Origin: Rhodobacter sp.
Lineage (GTDB): Bacteria > Pseudomonadota > Alphaproteobacteria > Rhodobacterales > Rhodobacteraceae
Length of the DNA stretch: 64,000 nt
Reading direction: 5' to 3'
Assembly (NCBI GenBank): GCA_016704435.1
Contig: JADJAB010000013.1
Location: forward strand, 1 to 64,000
The notes beneath the pieces were generated by a model. That model saw only the letters and a list, made by a program, of their open reading frames with translations. It ran no database searches and had not been told where the DNA came from. The translations under genes and the position numbers were made by a program. This document shows, piece after piece, positions 30,780-40,109 of this stretch (positions are counted from its first letter, which is position 1; each line of letters begins with the position of its first letter).

Positions 30780-30880
30780 GTTCAGCCGCTTAGCCCAAGC
30801 CCCTGCCGCTGTCCACCACGGCGCCTCCTTTCCAATCGGCCGCCGCATGCCTATCTTGGCGCCGCAACAGGGGACGGTCG

Positions 30881-32296
30881 TTGGCACTTTTCGGCATCAC
30901 GGACAGTATCGCACGCGGGCTTGAAGGCGTGCAGGCCGGCGTCTCGGAGATGTTCTTCGAACCGACCCTGCGGCTGGGCGTCACCGGCCTTGCGCGGTCG
31001 GGCAAGACCGTTTTCATCACCGGCCTGATCGCCAACCTGCTGGCGCGTGGCCGCATGCCGCAACTGACCGCCGCCCGCGACGGCCGGATCGAGACGGTCC
31101 ACCTGCAACCGCAGCCCGATGTCACCCTGCCACGCTTCGACTATGAGGCGCATCTGGCCGCGCTGACCGGCGACAACCCGCGCTGGCCCGACAGCACGCG
31201 CGCCATATCCGAACTGCGGCTGTCCTTCCGCACCCGCCCCGGCGGCTGGTTCGGCAGCTTCCGGGGGCCGCAGACCCTGCATCTCGATATCGTCGACTAC
31301 CCCGGCGAATGGCTCCTGGACCTTGGCCTGATGGACAAGACCTATGCCGAATGGGCCGAGGATACCCTGACCCGCCTTTCCACCCGTGCCCAGGCGGCCG
31401 GGTTCATGGCCATCGCCCGCGCCGCCGATGGTGACCGCCGCCTTGAAGAGACCGATGCGCAGGACCTTGCCCGCAGCTTCACCGCCTACCTGACCGCCGC
31501 CCGCGACGCGGGCTATGCCGACTGCACCCCCGGCCGCTTCCTGTTGCCCGGCGATCTGGCCGGCAGCCCGGTCCTGACCTTCGCCCCTTTGCCACGCCCG
31601 GACCAGACGCCTCGAGGCTGCCTCTGGCGCGAGATGGAACGGCGGTATGAGGCCTACAAGGCCCGCGTCGTCACCCCGTTCTTCCGCGACCACTTCGCCC
31701 GGATCGACCGCCAGATCGTGCTGATGGACGTCCTCGGCGCTTTGCATCAGGGCCCCCGCGCGGTCGAGGACCTGCGCCGCACCATGGCCGAGATCCTCGG
31801 CGCCTTCCGGGTCGGCCGCACCGGCTGGCTGTCCAGCATCCTGGGTGCGCGGCGGGTGGAGAAGATCCTCTTTGCCGCCACCAAGGCAGACCATCTGCAC
31901 CACGAACAGCACCCCGCGCTGACCGCCATCACCGAAGCGATGCTGGCCGAGGCGAAGTCCCGCGCGGCCTATGCCGGGGCCGAGGTTGCCGCGATGTCGA
32001 TCGCCGCGCTGCGCGCCACGGTCGAGGAGCTGGCCGAGCGTGACGGCCAATCCCTGCCGGCGGTGCGCGGCCGCCTGCTGACCACCGGCAAGCAGGCGGT
32101 GATGTATCCGGGCGCCCTGCCGCGCGACCCCGCCCGCGTGCTGTCGCCTGCGCGCGCAGGGGCAGAGCGATGGCTGGATGCCGACTATGGGCTGATGACC
32201 TTTGCGCCGGCGCGGATGCAACTGGACCCCGGCATCGGTCCGCCGCATATCCGGCTGGACCGCGCCGCCGAATTCCTGATCGGAGACCGGCTGTGA
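30881..32296 (+). CDS. ycjX: YcjX family P-loop GTPase-like protein (DUF463)
   Basis: A 471-residue YcjX/DUF463 protein. The start appears to be TTG at 30881 ([20 protein letters not shown]) behind AACAGGGGAC. The Walker A motif [19 protein letters not shown] and the family segment [19 protein letters not shown] are clear, with [13 protein letters not shown] as the base-recognition part. YcjX and YcjF are stress-linked partner proteins of unresolved chemistry at the inner membrane. It is coupled by a GTGA overlap to the acetyltransferase gene and then to ycjF. Confidence 0.93.
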   Translation: MALFGITDSIARGLEGVQAGVSEMFFEPTLRLGVTGLARSGKTVFITGLIANLLARGRMPQLTAARDGRIETVHLQPQPDVTLPRFDYEAHLAALTGDNPRWPDSTRAISELRLSFRTRPGGWFGSFRGPQTLHLDIVDYPGEWLLDLGLMDKTYAEWAEDTLTRLSTRAQAAGFMAIARAADGDRRLEETDAQDLARSFTAYLTAARDAGYADCTPGRFLLPGDLAGSPVLTFAPLPRPDQTPRGCLWREMERRYEAYKARVVTPFFRDHFARIDRQIVLMDVLGALHQGPRAVEDLRRTMAEILGAFRVGRTGWLSSILGARRVEKILFAATKADHLHHEQHPALTAITEAMLAEAKSRAAYAGAEVAAMSIAALRATVEELAERDGQSLPAVRGRLLTTGKQAVMYPGALPRDPARVLSPARAGAERWLDADYGLMTFAPARMQLDPGIGPPHIRLDRAAEFLIGDRL

Positions 32297-32733
32297 GCCT
32301 GACCCTCTCTCCCGCCACACCGCGCGACGCGGCACCGCTGGCGCGCATATTGGGCGACTGGCTGCGCGGCACGGGCTGGATTCCGGTGCTGCACAACCGG
32401 GGCGAAGACCTTGGCTTTCTGCGCCGGATGATCGCCAGCCACCGTGTTCTGGTGGCCCGCGACCCGGACCCAATGGGTTTCATCGCGGTGAAACAGGGCG
32501 ACATCGCGGGCTTCTGCGTCGCTGAGCAGCAACGCAGCCGGGGTATCGGCAAGGCCCTGCTGGACGCGGTGAAAGAGGGCGAGCCGCGCCTCGCGCTCTG
32601 GACCTTCCAGGCCAACACCCGTGCCATCACCTTCTATGCCCGCGAAGGCTTTGCCGAGGTTGAACGCACCGACGGCGCCGGCAATGAGGAACGCCTGCCC
32701 GACGTCCGGATGATCTGGAGGCGCGCGCCATGA
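32293..32733 (+). CDS. GNAT family N-acetyltransferase
   Basis: A 146-residue GNAT acetyltransferase. The GTG start at 32293 overlaps the ycjX stop (GTGA). Motif A with the acetyl-CoA loop is FCVAEQQRSRGIGKALLDAV (Q/RxxGxG/A), and motif B is WTFQANTRAITFYAREGFAEVERTD. The gene sits between ycjX and ycjF and overlaps both, so all three are co-translated. The acceptor substrate is unknown. The tight coupling suggests that it modifies a partner in this operon, which is inference. Confidence 0.88.
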   Translation: MSLTLSPATPRDAAPLARILGDWLRGTGWIPVLHNRGEDLGFLRRMIASHRVLVARDPDPMGFIAVKQGDIAGFCVAEQQRSRGIGKALLDAVKEGEPRLALWTFQANTRAITFYAREGFAEVERTDGAGNEERLPDVRMIWRRAP

Positions 32734-33755
32734 CCGAAGACCGCACCCCGCCGCCGAAGCCCTTCGTGCTGGAGGTCGAGGACGAGGCCGACCCCGCCGC
32801 AGCACCGCCGGTGCCCGAAGCCCTGCCCGAAGGCCGCGCCGTGCTGGCGGCGGCGCGGGTCGCCTCGGCCCGGCCTTCCGGCGTCTGGCGTTTTGCGCTC
32901 TGGGCCTTCGGGACGCTCATCACCTTCTGGCTGTCGGTCTCGGCCTGGACCTTCGTGACCACGCTTCTGGCCGAAAACCCGGTGCTGGGCGGCGTTGCAT
33001 TCACGCTGGTGGCGCTGGCGGTGCTGGCGGCCGTCGCGCTGGCTTTCCGCGAATGGGCGGCCTTCGCGCGGCTGGCGCGGCTCGACAGTTTCCGCCATCA
33101 GGCGGCCGAGGCGCTGGCGAAAGCCGACCTGGCCCTGGCCCGCCGCGTGGTCGCCAACCTGACCCGGCTCTATGCCGCCCGCCCCGATACCGCCTGGGGC
33201 CGCGCGCGCCTTGCCGAACGCAAGGACGAGGTGATGGATGCCGACGCCACTCTGGCCCTGGCCGAGACGGCGCTGCTGGGCCCGCTGGATGCCCGCGCGG
33301 TGGCCGAGGTGGAGGCCGCGGCGGCCCGCGTGGCGCTGGTGACGGCGCTGGTGCCGATGGCGCTGGCCGATGTGGCGGCGGCGCTGTACTCCAACCTGCG
33401 GATGATCCGCCGCATCGCCGAGATCTACGGCGGCCGCTCGGGCAGCTTCGGCTCGCTTGGCCTCTTGCGCCGGGTGTTCTCCTCGCTGATCGCGACCGGT
33501 GCGGTGGCGCTGACCGACGATCTGATCGGCTCGGTCGCGGGCGGCGGCATCCTGTCGAAACTGTCGCGCCGCTTTGGCGAGGGCGTGGTGAACGCGGCCC
33601 TGACCGCCCGCATCGGCACCGCCGCGATGGAGTTGTGCCGGCCGTTGCCCTTCACGGTTCAGGCCCGGCCCGGCGTCTCGGCCCTGACCAGCCGGGCGCT
33701 GGCCGGGCTGATCCCGAAGCGCGGCAAGGCTGGCACGGCGGCAGAGGCCGAGTAG
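32730..33755 (+). CDS. ycjF: YcjF family membrane protein (TIGR01620/DUF697)
   Basis: A 341-residue inner-membrane protein. A proline- and acid-rich cytoplasmic N-terminus (residues 1-50) precedes two transmembrane helices (FALWAFGTLITFWLSVSAWT and GVAFTLVALAVLAAVALAF). The C-terminal DUF697 domain includes ALYSNLRMIRRIAEIYGGRSG and FGEGVVNAALTARIGTAAMELCRPLPF. It is the usual partner of YcjX. The ATG overlaps the acetyltransferase stop by four bases. Confidence 0.92.
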   Translation: MTEDRTPPPKPFVLEVEDEADPAAAPPVPEALPEGRAVLAAARVASARPSGVWRFALWAFGTLITFWLSVSAWTFVTTLLAENPVLGGVAFTLVALAVLAAVALAFREWAAFARLARLDSFRHQAAEALAKADLALARRVVANLTRLYAARPDTAWGRARLAERKDEVMDADATLALAETALLGPLDARAVAEVEAAAARVALVTALVPMALADVAAALYSNLRMIRRIAEIYGGRSGSFGSLGLLRRVFSSLIATGAVALTDDLIGSVAGGGILSKLSRRFGEGVVNAALTARIGTAAMELCRPLPFTVQARPGVSALTSRALAGLIPKRGKAGTAAEAE

Positions 33756-33760
33756 GCGGC

Positions 33761-34786
33761 TCAGGCCAGCCAATGGATGTGCTGGCCGTGGAACCCGGCG
33801 CGGGCCATGAGGATCGGCGTGCCACCGGGCCAGACGGTCAGCGTGACGGCGGCACTTCCCGGCGCGGCGTCGGCCTCCATCGCCAGCCGGGCCAGCGGGG
33901 CATCCGGCGTGGCCCGCGCGCCCGCCTCGGTCAGCAGGGCCGCGCCGCGGGCTTGCGCTGCGGCGGGGAAATACTGCCAGGCGATGGTGTGAAAGACCAG
34001 GTGCAGATGGCCGGGACGGGGCGTGGCCAGACGGGTCGCCAGCCAGTCCACCGCATCGCCGCGCGTCACCATGCCGGGAAAGCCCGCCGCCAGGTCGGCG
34101 GCGGCGCGGGTGCGGGCCAGCCGGTCGTCCTGCCCGGCCCAGATATAGGACAGGATGCGCAGCCGGTCGGCGGCGGGGTCCAGCGGGTTCAGGTCGACGC
34201 CCGCGCGGTCGGCGACAACGGGCGGGCAATGCGGTGGCGGCGGGCCGTCCCATGCGGGCGTCAGCCGCACCGGGGCGCCGGCGGGGCCGTAGACCTGTCC
34301 GGACAGCTCCAGCGCGTGTTGGTCCCAGATCAGGTTCAGCCCGGCGCTCGCCCCCAGTTCCGACAGCACCATCGGCAGGCCGAAGCGCCGCGCCAACCAA
34401 TGCCCCGCCGCGATCAGCACCGCCGAGCGGCGCACCTCGTTGGTTTGCGGCGGGCTGTCCAGCCAGTGCGACAGATGCCTCGCGTGGTTTTGCAGCGCCA
34501 GGGCCAGCGCTGGCCGCAAGACAGACTCCGTGCCCGTCCCGTAGGCAGCCGCGAGGACGGGATCGTCGCCCGACAGGACCAGCGCATGCAGACCGCCGGC
34601 CAGCCGCAGGGCCAGCGCATCGGCGCGCGGAGACGGATCGCCGGGCCAGTCCAGAACGCGGTCGGCAACCGCGCCTGCGCCCGGATCATCGGCCAGCAGC
34701 CGCAGCACGCGTGCTGTCAGCTCTGACCCCAGCGCCGCGCAATGCTCCGCCTGATCGCGGAAACTGGCGCGGACGGACTCGTTCAT
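33761..34786 (-). CDS. DUF2332 family protein
   Basis: A 341-residue soluble protein of the DUF2332 family. It starts MNESVRASFRDQAEHCAALG and contains the family landmarks TNEVRRSAVLIAAGHWLARR, LSELGASAGLNLIWDQH and HLVFHTIAWQYFP, which give it a methyltransferase-like look. No activity is established. Its ATG overlaps the pth stop as ATGA (34783-34786), so it is translated with peptidyl-tRNA hydrolase. It is convergent with ycjF, with a gap of only five bases. Confidence 0.9.
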   Translation of the reverse strand: MNESVRASFRDQAEHCAALGSELTARVLRLLADDPGAGAVADRVLDWPGDPSPRADALALRLAGGLHALVLSGDDPVLAAAYGTGTESVLRPALALALQNHARHLSHWLDSPPQTNEVRRSAVLIAAGHWLARRFGLPMVLSELGASAGLNLIWDQHALELSGQVYGPAGAPVRLTPAWDGPPPPHCPPVVADRAGVDLNPLDPAADRLRILSYIWAGQDDRLARTRAAADLAAGFPGMVTRGDAVDWLATRLATPRPGHLHLVFHTIAWQYFPAAAQARGAALLTEAGARATPDAPLARLAMEADAAPGSAAVTLTVWPGGTPILMARAGFHGQHIHWLA

Positions 34787-35458
34787 CGGAACCGGTCGAG
34801 CAGGCGCTGCATCGGGCTGCGGCTGTCTTCGGCCGGAGGTGCGGGTTCGGCCTTTGGCACCGGCTTCTCTGCACTGGTCGAGGATCGCGGCGGCGCCACC
34901 CGCAGCGCAACCGCGTTCAGGAACCGCGCGCCGTCGCCCGCCGCCAGCGCCGGGGCGCCATCGGAAATGCCGCGCAGCAGGTCATCCAGCCAGTCCTGAT
35001 CGGCCTTGGCGAAATCATGCAGCACATAATGGGACACCGCGTCCTTGTGGCCGGGATGGCCGATGCCCAGCCGGACCCGACCATAGGCCTCGCCCAGATG
35101 GCCGTGGATCGAGCGCAAGCCATTGTGCCCGGCATGGCCGCCGCCCTGCTTCAGCCGGCATTTGCCGGGGGTCAGGTCCAGCTCGTCATGGAAGACCACG
35201 ATATCGTCAGGCGTCAGCTTCCAGAAATCGACCGCCGCCCGGACCGACTGGCCCGACAGGTTCATGAAGGTCTCGGGCTTCAGGAGCACCACCTTCTCGG
35301 CCCCCAGCCGGCCCTCGCTGACCAGCCCCTGATGCGCGCGCTTCCACGGCCCGAAGCCATGGTCGGCGGCGATCCGGTCAATGGCCATGAAGCCGATGTT
35401 GTGGCGGTTGCCCGCATATTTTCGCGCCCGGATTGCCTAGGCCGACGAAGAGTTTCAC
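34783..35458 (-). CDS. pth: Peptidyl-tRNA hydrolase, frame-broken by one extra A
   Basis: The essential enzyme that frees tRNA from dropped-off peptidyl-tRNA. The start is the GTG at 35458 (VKLFVGLGNPG). The frame breaks near 35420 in GCGAAAATATGCG. With one A fewer it reads AKYAGNRHNIGFMAIDRIAA, including the catalytic His and Asn-rich loop. The rest is intact: LLKPETFMNLSGQSV, VFHDELDLTPGKCRLKQGGG, HAGHNGLRSIH and GRVRLGIGHPG. Alphaproteobacteria usually have a single, essential pth, so the break is almost certainly a sequencing error. The proline-rich C-terminal tail is normal for Rhodobacteraceae. Confidence 0.94.
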
Positions 35459-35552
35459 AAGCCTGCCCCCTGCCGCTGGACGCAAACCCTTTGCGCCCTT
35501 AGCCTTTGTCCTATAGCGGCCAGTCCGCACAGGCTCAACATCAAGGACCGGA

Positions 35553-36230
35553 ATGGCCAGTTTCACCCTGCGCGGCATCACGCTTGACCTGCCCGACAGC
35601 GCCTTGCGCGGAACCTTGCCGCAGGTGCTGACCTCTGGGCGCTACGAGAAAGCCGAGGCCGATGCGATCGAACGCCACTTGCGGCCCGGCGACCGGTTTC
35701 TGGATCTGGGCGCGGGCGCGGGCTATCTGTGCTGCCTTGCGGCGCGGATGCTGGGCGACGGGGCCGTGACGGGGGTGGAGGCGGGGCCCGAGACGGCACG
35801 GATCGCGCGGGGCAATCTGGCGCGCAACGGCTTTGGCGCAGAGGTGCTGCATGGCGCGGTGGTTGCGGACGGGCATCGGGGCGAGACGGTCGCCTTCGGT
35901 GTGCGGCCGGCCTTCTGGGCCTCGGCCCTCCAGGGCGCACAGGACTGGCCGGCAAGCGCCACGGTGACCACGGTGCCCGCGCTGCGGCTGGCCGCGCTTC
36001 TGGCGGCGCATCGGCCCACGGTCCTGTCCTGCGATATCGAGGGGGCGGAGGAGGCGGTGCTGGCCCGACCCCTGCCGGGCGTGCGGCTGATCGTGACCGA
36101 GATTCATCCGGCCAGCTATGGCCTTGCCGGAACCAAGCGCCTGTTCGACGCGCTGTCGGCCGAAGGCTTCGCCTTTACGCCGCATGGGTCGAAGGGCGCG
36201 ACGGTGGTGTTCGAGCGGCTGCCGGAATGA
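35553..36230 (+). CDS. FkbM family methyltransferase
   Basis: A 225-residue methyltransferase with the SAM motif FLDLGAGAGYLCCLAARMLG, the acidic strand-2 residue in VTGVEAGPETARIA, and the FkbM-type VLSCDIEGAEEAVLARPLPG. It is shorter than typical FkbM proteins. It is read divergently from pth, and its 3' end shares a terminator hairpin with rplY. Its substrate is unknown. Confidence 0.85.
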   Translation: MASFTLRGITLDLPDSALRGTLPQVLTSGRYEKAEADAIERHLRPGDRFLDLGAGAGYLCCLAARMLGDGAVTGVEAGPETARIARGNLARNGFGAEVLHGAVVADGHRGETVAFGVRPAFWASALQGAQDWPASATVTTVPALRLAALLAAHRPTVLSCDIEGAEEAVLARPLPGVRLIVTEIHPASYGLAGTKRLFDALSAEGFAFTPHGSKGATVVFERLPE

Positions 36231-36233
36231 AAA

Positions 36234-36256
36234 CGGGGGGCGCGGATGGCCCCCCG
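36234..36256 (-). terminator. Rho-independent terminator of rplY
   Basis: A perfect 8-bp stem (CGGGGGGC and GCCCCCCG) with a 7-base loop. On the minus strand it is followed by TTTT, which makes it a good terminator for rplY, 26 bases after its stop. It may also stop the convergent FkbM transcript. Confidence 0.8.
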
Positions 36257-36282
36257 GTTCCGGTCGTTCGCGTCAGCAAGGC

Positions 36283-36894
36283 TCAGGCCTCGGCTTCGGT
36301 CTCTTCCTCTTCCGAGCGGGCAAGGCCCGACGGCGCGGCAAGGTTCGCCACGGCGAAATTGCGGCTGATCGTCGGCTTGCTGCCCTTGGGCAAGGTGATG
36401 TCGTCGATGTGGATCACATCGCCGATCTCCTTGCCGGTCAGGTCCACGGTGATGTGGTCGGGAATGTCGCCCGCCATCACCTCGAGCTCGATCTCCGGAC
36501 GCATGATGGTCATGGTGCCGCCGCGCTTCAGACCAGGCGCCTTGTCCTGGTTGATGAAGTCGACGTGGATGAAGAGGTTGATGCGGCTTTCGTCGTGGAT
36601 GCGCATGAAATCGACGTGCGTCGGAAGGTCCTTGACGACATCGCGCTGAACGCCACGGCAGATGACGTGGCCGTCCGGTTGGCCTTCGACCTTGAGGTTG
36701 AACAGCGTCTGCAGGAAGCGGCCCTGCTTGAGGCGCTTCAGCAGGTAGTTGTAGTTCAGGTTGATCGGCGTCGGCTCCTTGCCGTCGCCATAGACGATGC
36801 CGGGTACGTAGCCCTCTCTGCGGGCTTGACGGGCGGCCCCCTTGCCTGTCCCCGTCCGCACCACGGCCTGAAGATCGGGGATCTCGCGAGCCAT
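36283..36894 (-). CDS. rplY: 50S ribosomal protein L25/general stress protein Ctc
   Basis: A 203-residue long-form L25 that binds 5S rRNA. The N-terminal L25 domain begins [20 protein letters not shown] and has [20 protein letters not shown]. The C-terminal Ctc beta domain has [20 protein letters not shown] and [15 protein letters not shown], followed by an acidic tail. I chose the second of two ATGs (36894), because AGGAG lies 7 bases before it but only 1 base before the first. The usual neighbour pth lies about 1.4 kb downstream. Confidence 0.95.
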   Translation of the reverse strand: MAREIPDLQAVVRTGTGKGAARQARREGYVPGIVYGDGKEPTPINLNYNYLLKRLKQGRFLQTLFNLKVEGQPDGHVICRGVQRDVVKDLPTHVDFMRIHDESRINLFIHVDFINQDKAPGLKRGGTMTIMRPEIELEVMAGDIPDHITVDLTGKEIGDVIHIDDITLPKGSKPTISRNFAVANLAAPSGLARSEEEETEAEA

Positions 36895-37160
36895 AGTCAT
36901 TCTCCTATATCCGTCCGCCATCCTCCAAGGGTGCATGGCGCGACCGGGGGGCTATAGCGGGGATCGCGCGGCAGGGAAAGAGGGAATCGGCGGCGAAGCA
37001 AACGCGCGGCTGGCGCCGCAAGTCCCTTGTCTCGTCGGCGCGCTGGCGCGCTTCTCCTCGGGGAGATGCTGCCAGCGCGACGTGCCACTTGAACGCTGCG
37101 CATTGCTGCACCACCTGATTCCTCCGGCGGGCGCAACTCGGTCGGGATGATGCCCCTGCC
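36895..37160. other. rplY upstream region, no gene recognised
   Basis: It should contain the rplY promoter. I find no convincing coding sequence. The GC content is high, and there is a short inverted element near 37050. The region ends at the 116-bp dispersed repeat. Confidence 0.4.
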
Positions 37161-37276
37161 CTTCATCCCGGCACAAATACTCCGGGGAGTTTGAGGGGCG
37201 GCGCCCCTCATCAGGCAACGCAGGAAGCAGGCACACGGGTTTCGGAACCAAACAGGCGTGCGCCGGTAGGCGCGCC
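37161..37276. repeat. Dispersed 116-bp intergenic repeat, copy 1
   Basis: CTTCATCCCGGCACAAATAC is followed by TCCGGGGAGTTTGAGGGGC, with a hairpin GAGGGGC-GGC-GCCCCTC, then CAGGCAACGCAGGA and, after a diverged part, TGCGCCGGTAGGCGCGCC. It aligns over its whole length with 42232-42346. It lies between rplY and the MFS gene. Confidence 0.75.
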
Positions 37277-37361
37277 GCTGCGCACCCTTGCGGCGTCGCG
37301 CGCAGGCTGGACGGGCTTCGCCTGGCGGGCTACCTCGGGGCGAAGAAACGCGGAGTTCCCG

Positions 37362-38530
37362 ATGCCCTTCGTCCAGACCCTTGTCGCCGCGCGACCTGCG
37401 GTGGCGGCTTTTGCCGCCATGGGCGTGCTGTGGGGAACCTTTGCCGCGGTCTTTCCGGATCTGAAGGCGATGCTGGGCGTCGACGAGGCGCGAATGGGTG
37501 TGCTGATCCTGATGACCCCGCTGGCCGCCGTGGCTGCGATGCTGGCGGCCCCCCGGATCGGCGGCCGGCTGGGCCGCGTGGCCCTGCCGGTCGCGGCGGG
37601 GCTGATGGCGCTGGCCTTTACCCTGCCGGGCCAGACGGCCGTGCATCTGGCTTTTGCGCTGGCGATGATGGGCTGCGGCGCGGCCACCGGGCTGACCGAT
37701 GTCCTGATGAACGCCCGCACCGCGCAGATCGAGAACGAGCGTGGCCTGCATCTGATGAACCTGTGCCATGCGGCCTATTCCTTCGGCTACGCCGGGGCTG
37801 CGCTGGGCACCGGGGCCTTGCGCAACTGGGGCTGGGGGCCGGGATGGGTGATGGGGACGATGGCCGCCTTCGCCTTCCTTTTCGCCCTGGCAACCTGGGA
37901 GCGCGATGGCCGCATCCATGGGCTGACCCGGCCGAAGGGGGCGGGCGGCGGCGGCCTGGGGCTGTTGCCGGCGGTTGGCGGGGCAATGGTTCTGGTGGCC
38001 TTCCTGACCGAGAACGCCGCCGAGAACTGGTCGGCGCTGCATATCGAGAAGACCCTGGGCGGCAGCCCGGCGCAGGGGGCACTGGGGCCGGCGGCGCTGG
38101 CGCTGACCATGGGCTTTGCCCGGCTGGCAGGGCAGGGGCTGGCCGGACGGGTGCGACCGTTCTTCCTGTTGAAGCTGGGCGCGGTGGTGGCGGCGTGTGG
38201 TGCGTTGATCGCGTCGCAGGCGACTTCACCGGCGATGGCCTATGCCGGGTTCGTCGTGATGGGCATCGGCGCGTCCGTCATCGCGCCGACGGCTTTTTCG
38301 CTGGTCGGCCGGCTGGCCCCGCCCGAGGATCGCGCACGCGCGGTGGCCCGCGCGACGCTGCTTGGCTATTTCGGCTATTTCTTCGGCCCGCCGACGCTGG
38401 GCTTCATTGCCGCGGGCTTCGGGCTGCGGGCGGCCTTTGTCTTCGCCGCCCTGATGCTGCTGACGGTGCTGGTGCTGGCGCCGTTGATGGCAGCAGCGGG
38501 CACGGGCGTGAGCCGGGCCGTGAGCCGTAA
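37362..38530 (+). CDS. MFS transporter, 3' end unresolved
   Basis: A 12-helix major facilitator of about 390 aa. It starts MPFVQTLVAARPAVAAFAAM and resembles YbjJ/FucP-like permeases: GVLWGTFAAVFPDLKAMLGV, then GLTDVLMNARTAQIENERG, HAAYSFGYAGAALGTG and, in the second half, FVVMGIGASVIAPTAFSLVG. The last helix ends near 38500 (LMLLTVLVLAPLMAAAG). No stop follows in frame until 40676, deep inside the antisense of the neighbouring gene, whereas a TAA in another frame is at 38528. An indel or a deletion at the junction with the convergent gene is likely. The substrate is unknown. Confidence 0.82.
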
Positions 38531-40109
38531 ACGGGACCTGGGGCCGCACCTCGATCAGCCTCGGGCCGTCGCAGGCGACGCGCAGCGCCTCGGTCAGCGC
38601 GGCGGGCTCTTGCGGTACGCGGGCAAAGGGCAGGCCGCAGGCGGCGGCGAATGGCTCCATCTCCAGCGGGCTGGGCGAGCAGCCGATGATCTTCGTCTGC
38701 GCGGCCTGCATCGCCTCGGCAATCTCGCGGAAGGCGGCGTTGTTCCAGACCAGGAAGGTGACGGGCAGGCGCTCGTCCAGCGCGGTGCGCAACTCGGCCG
38801 CGGAAAAGCCAAGGCCGCCGTCGCCGATCAGGCAGACCACCTTTGCGCCGGGGCTGGCCACTGCTGCGCCGATCGCGGCGCCGGGGCCGAAGCCGAGCGC
38901 GCCGTAGCCGGTTGCGGCGTTGAACCAGCCGCGCGGGCGGTCGTGGTCATAGGCCAGGTTCGCGGCATAGACCGGCTGGGTGCTGTCGCCCACGATCAGG
39001 GCCGCCGGCAGTGCGGCACGGATCGCCTCGACCATCGCCAGCTGGTCGGGCATGGCGGGATGCAGGGTGGCAAGTTCGGCGCGGGCGGCCTTGCGGGCCG
39101 TGCTGGCGCGGGCGGCGCCATCGGCCCTGCGGGGGGTGAGCAGCGGCAGCAGGGCTGCGGCAAAGGCCCCGGCATCGGCCCGGATCGCCAGCCTTGCCGG
39201 GTGGCGGGCCAACTGGTCGGGGCAGACATCGACGCGGATCATCCCCGACAGGTCGGGCATCATGCCATTGCCATACATGTCGTAGTCGGTCGGCCCAAGT
39301 TCGGTGCCCAGCGCCAGGATCGCGTCGGCCTGGCGGATCAGGGCGCGGGTCGCCTCAAAGCTGGGCGCAGCGGGGACGGCCAGCGGGTGGCCGTGCATCA
39401 ACCCGCGGGCATTGACGGTCTGGATGACCGGGGCATCCAGCGCCTCGGCGAGAGACTGCGTCTCCGCCTCGGCGAAGCGGGCACCCCCGCCGATCAGGAT
39501 CAGCGGGCGCTTTGCCCCGGCAAGCAGGGCAGCCGCCTCGGCGAGTGCCTGCGGCACCGCCATCGGCGGCTGCGGCAGGGCGGCGGGCGGCGCCAGCGCA
39601 GGGCAGGGCAGGCCCATCACGTCGGTCGGGATCTCGATATGCGCCGGGCCGGGCCGGCCGGCCAGCATGGCGGCAAAGGCGCGGTCAAGTGCGGCGCCAA
39701 GCTGGGCGGGGTCGTCCAGCCGCTCGGTCTGGCACAACGCGCGCACCATCGCCGCCTGATCGGGCAATTCGTGCAGATGGCCAAGGCCGCGCCCCAGCGA
39801 CGCCCGCCGGTTGACGCCCGAGATCACCAGCATCGGCACCGAATCGGCCTTGGCCTGCGCCATCGCGGTCAGCGTGTTGGTCAGGCCCGGCCCGGTGATC
39901 ACGAAGGCGACGCCGGGCTTGCCGGTGACGCGGGCATAGCCGTCGGCCATGAAGCCGGCGCCCTGTTCGTGGCGCGGCGTCACATGGCGCACCAGGCCCG
40001 AGGCGAGGCCGCGATAAAGCTCGATCGTGTGCACGCCGGGGATGCCGAAGACGACCTCCACCCCGCGCGCAGCCAGACCTTCGACCAGGCGTTCTCCAAC
40101 GGTTGTCAT
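38226..40109 (-). CDS. aruI: TPP-dependent decarboxylase, probable 2-ketoarginine decarboxylase
   Basis: A thiamine-diphosphate enzyme of the acetolactate synthase fold, most like AruI (5-guanidino-2-oxopentanoate decarboxylase). It has the N-terminal pyrimidine domain MTTVGERLVEGLAARGVEVV with the catalytic Glu in HEQGAGFMADGYARV, the central domain, and the TPP motif IGDGGLGFSAAELRTALDE with VWNN. Conserved sequence ends near 38535 (RLIEVRPQ, about 525 aa). The open frame runs on to 38226 through a histidine- and arginine-rich tail antisense to the MFS gene, which I regard as not native. Its ATG overlaps the aminotransferase stop. In arginine transamination it would convert 2-ketoarginine to 4-guanidinobutanal. 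Confidence 0.8.
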   Translation of the reverse strand: MTTVGERLVEGLAARGVEVVFGIPGVHTIELYRGLASGLVRHVTPRHEQGAGFMADGYARVTGKPGVAFVITGPGLTNTLTAMAQAKADSVPMLVISGVNRRASLGRGLGHLHELPDQAAMVRALCQTERLDDPAQLGAALDRAFAAMLAGRPGPAHIEIPTDVMGLPCPALAPPAALPQPPMAVPQALAEAAALLAGAKRPLILIGGGARFAEAETQSLAEALDAPVIQTVNARGLMHGHPLAVPAAPSFEATRALIRQADAILALGTELGPTDYDMYGNGMMPDLSGMIRVDVCPDQLARHPARLAIRADAGAFAAALLPLLTPRRADGAARASTARKAARAELATLHPAMPDQLAMVEAIRAALPAALIVGDSTQPVYAANLAYDHDRPRGWFNAATGYGALGFGPGAAIGAAVASPGAKVVCLIGDGGLGFSAAELRTALDERLPVTFLVWNNAAFREIAEAMQAAQTKIIGCSPSPLEMEPFAAACGLPFARVPQEPAALTEALRVACDGPRLIEVRPQVPFTAHGPAHARARCCHQRRQHQHRQQHQGGEDKGRPQPEARGNEAQRRRAEEIAEIAKQRRAGHRACAILGRGQPADQRKSRRRDDGRADAHHDEPGIGHRR

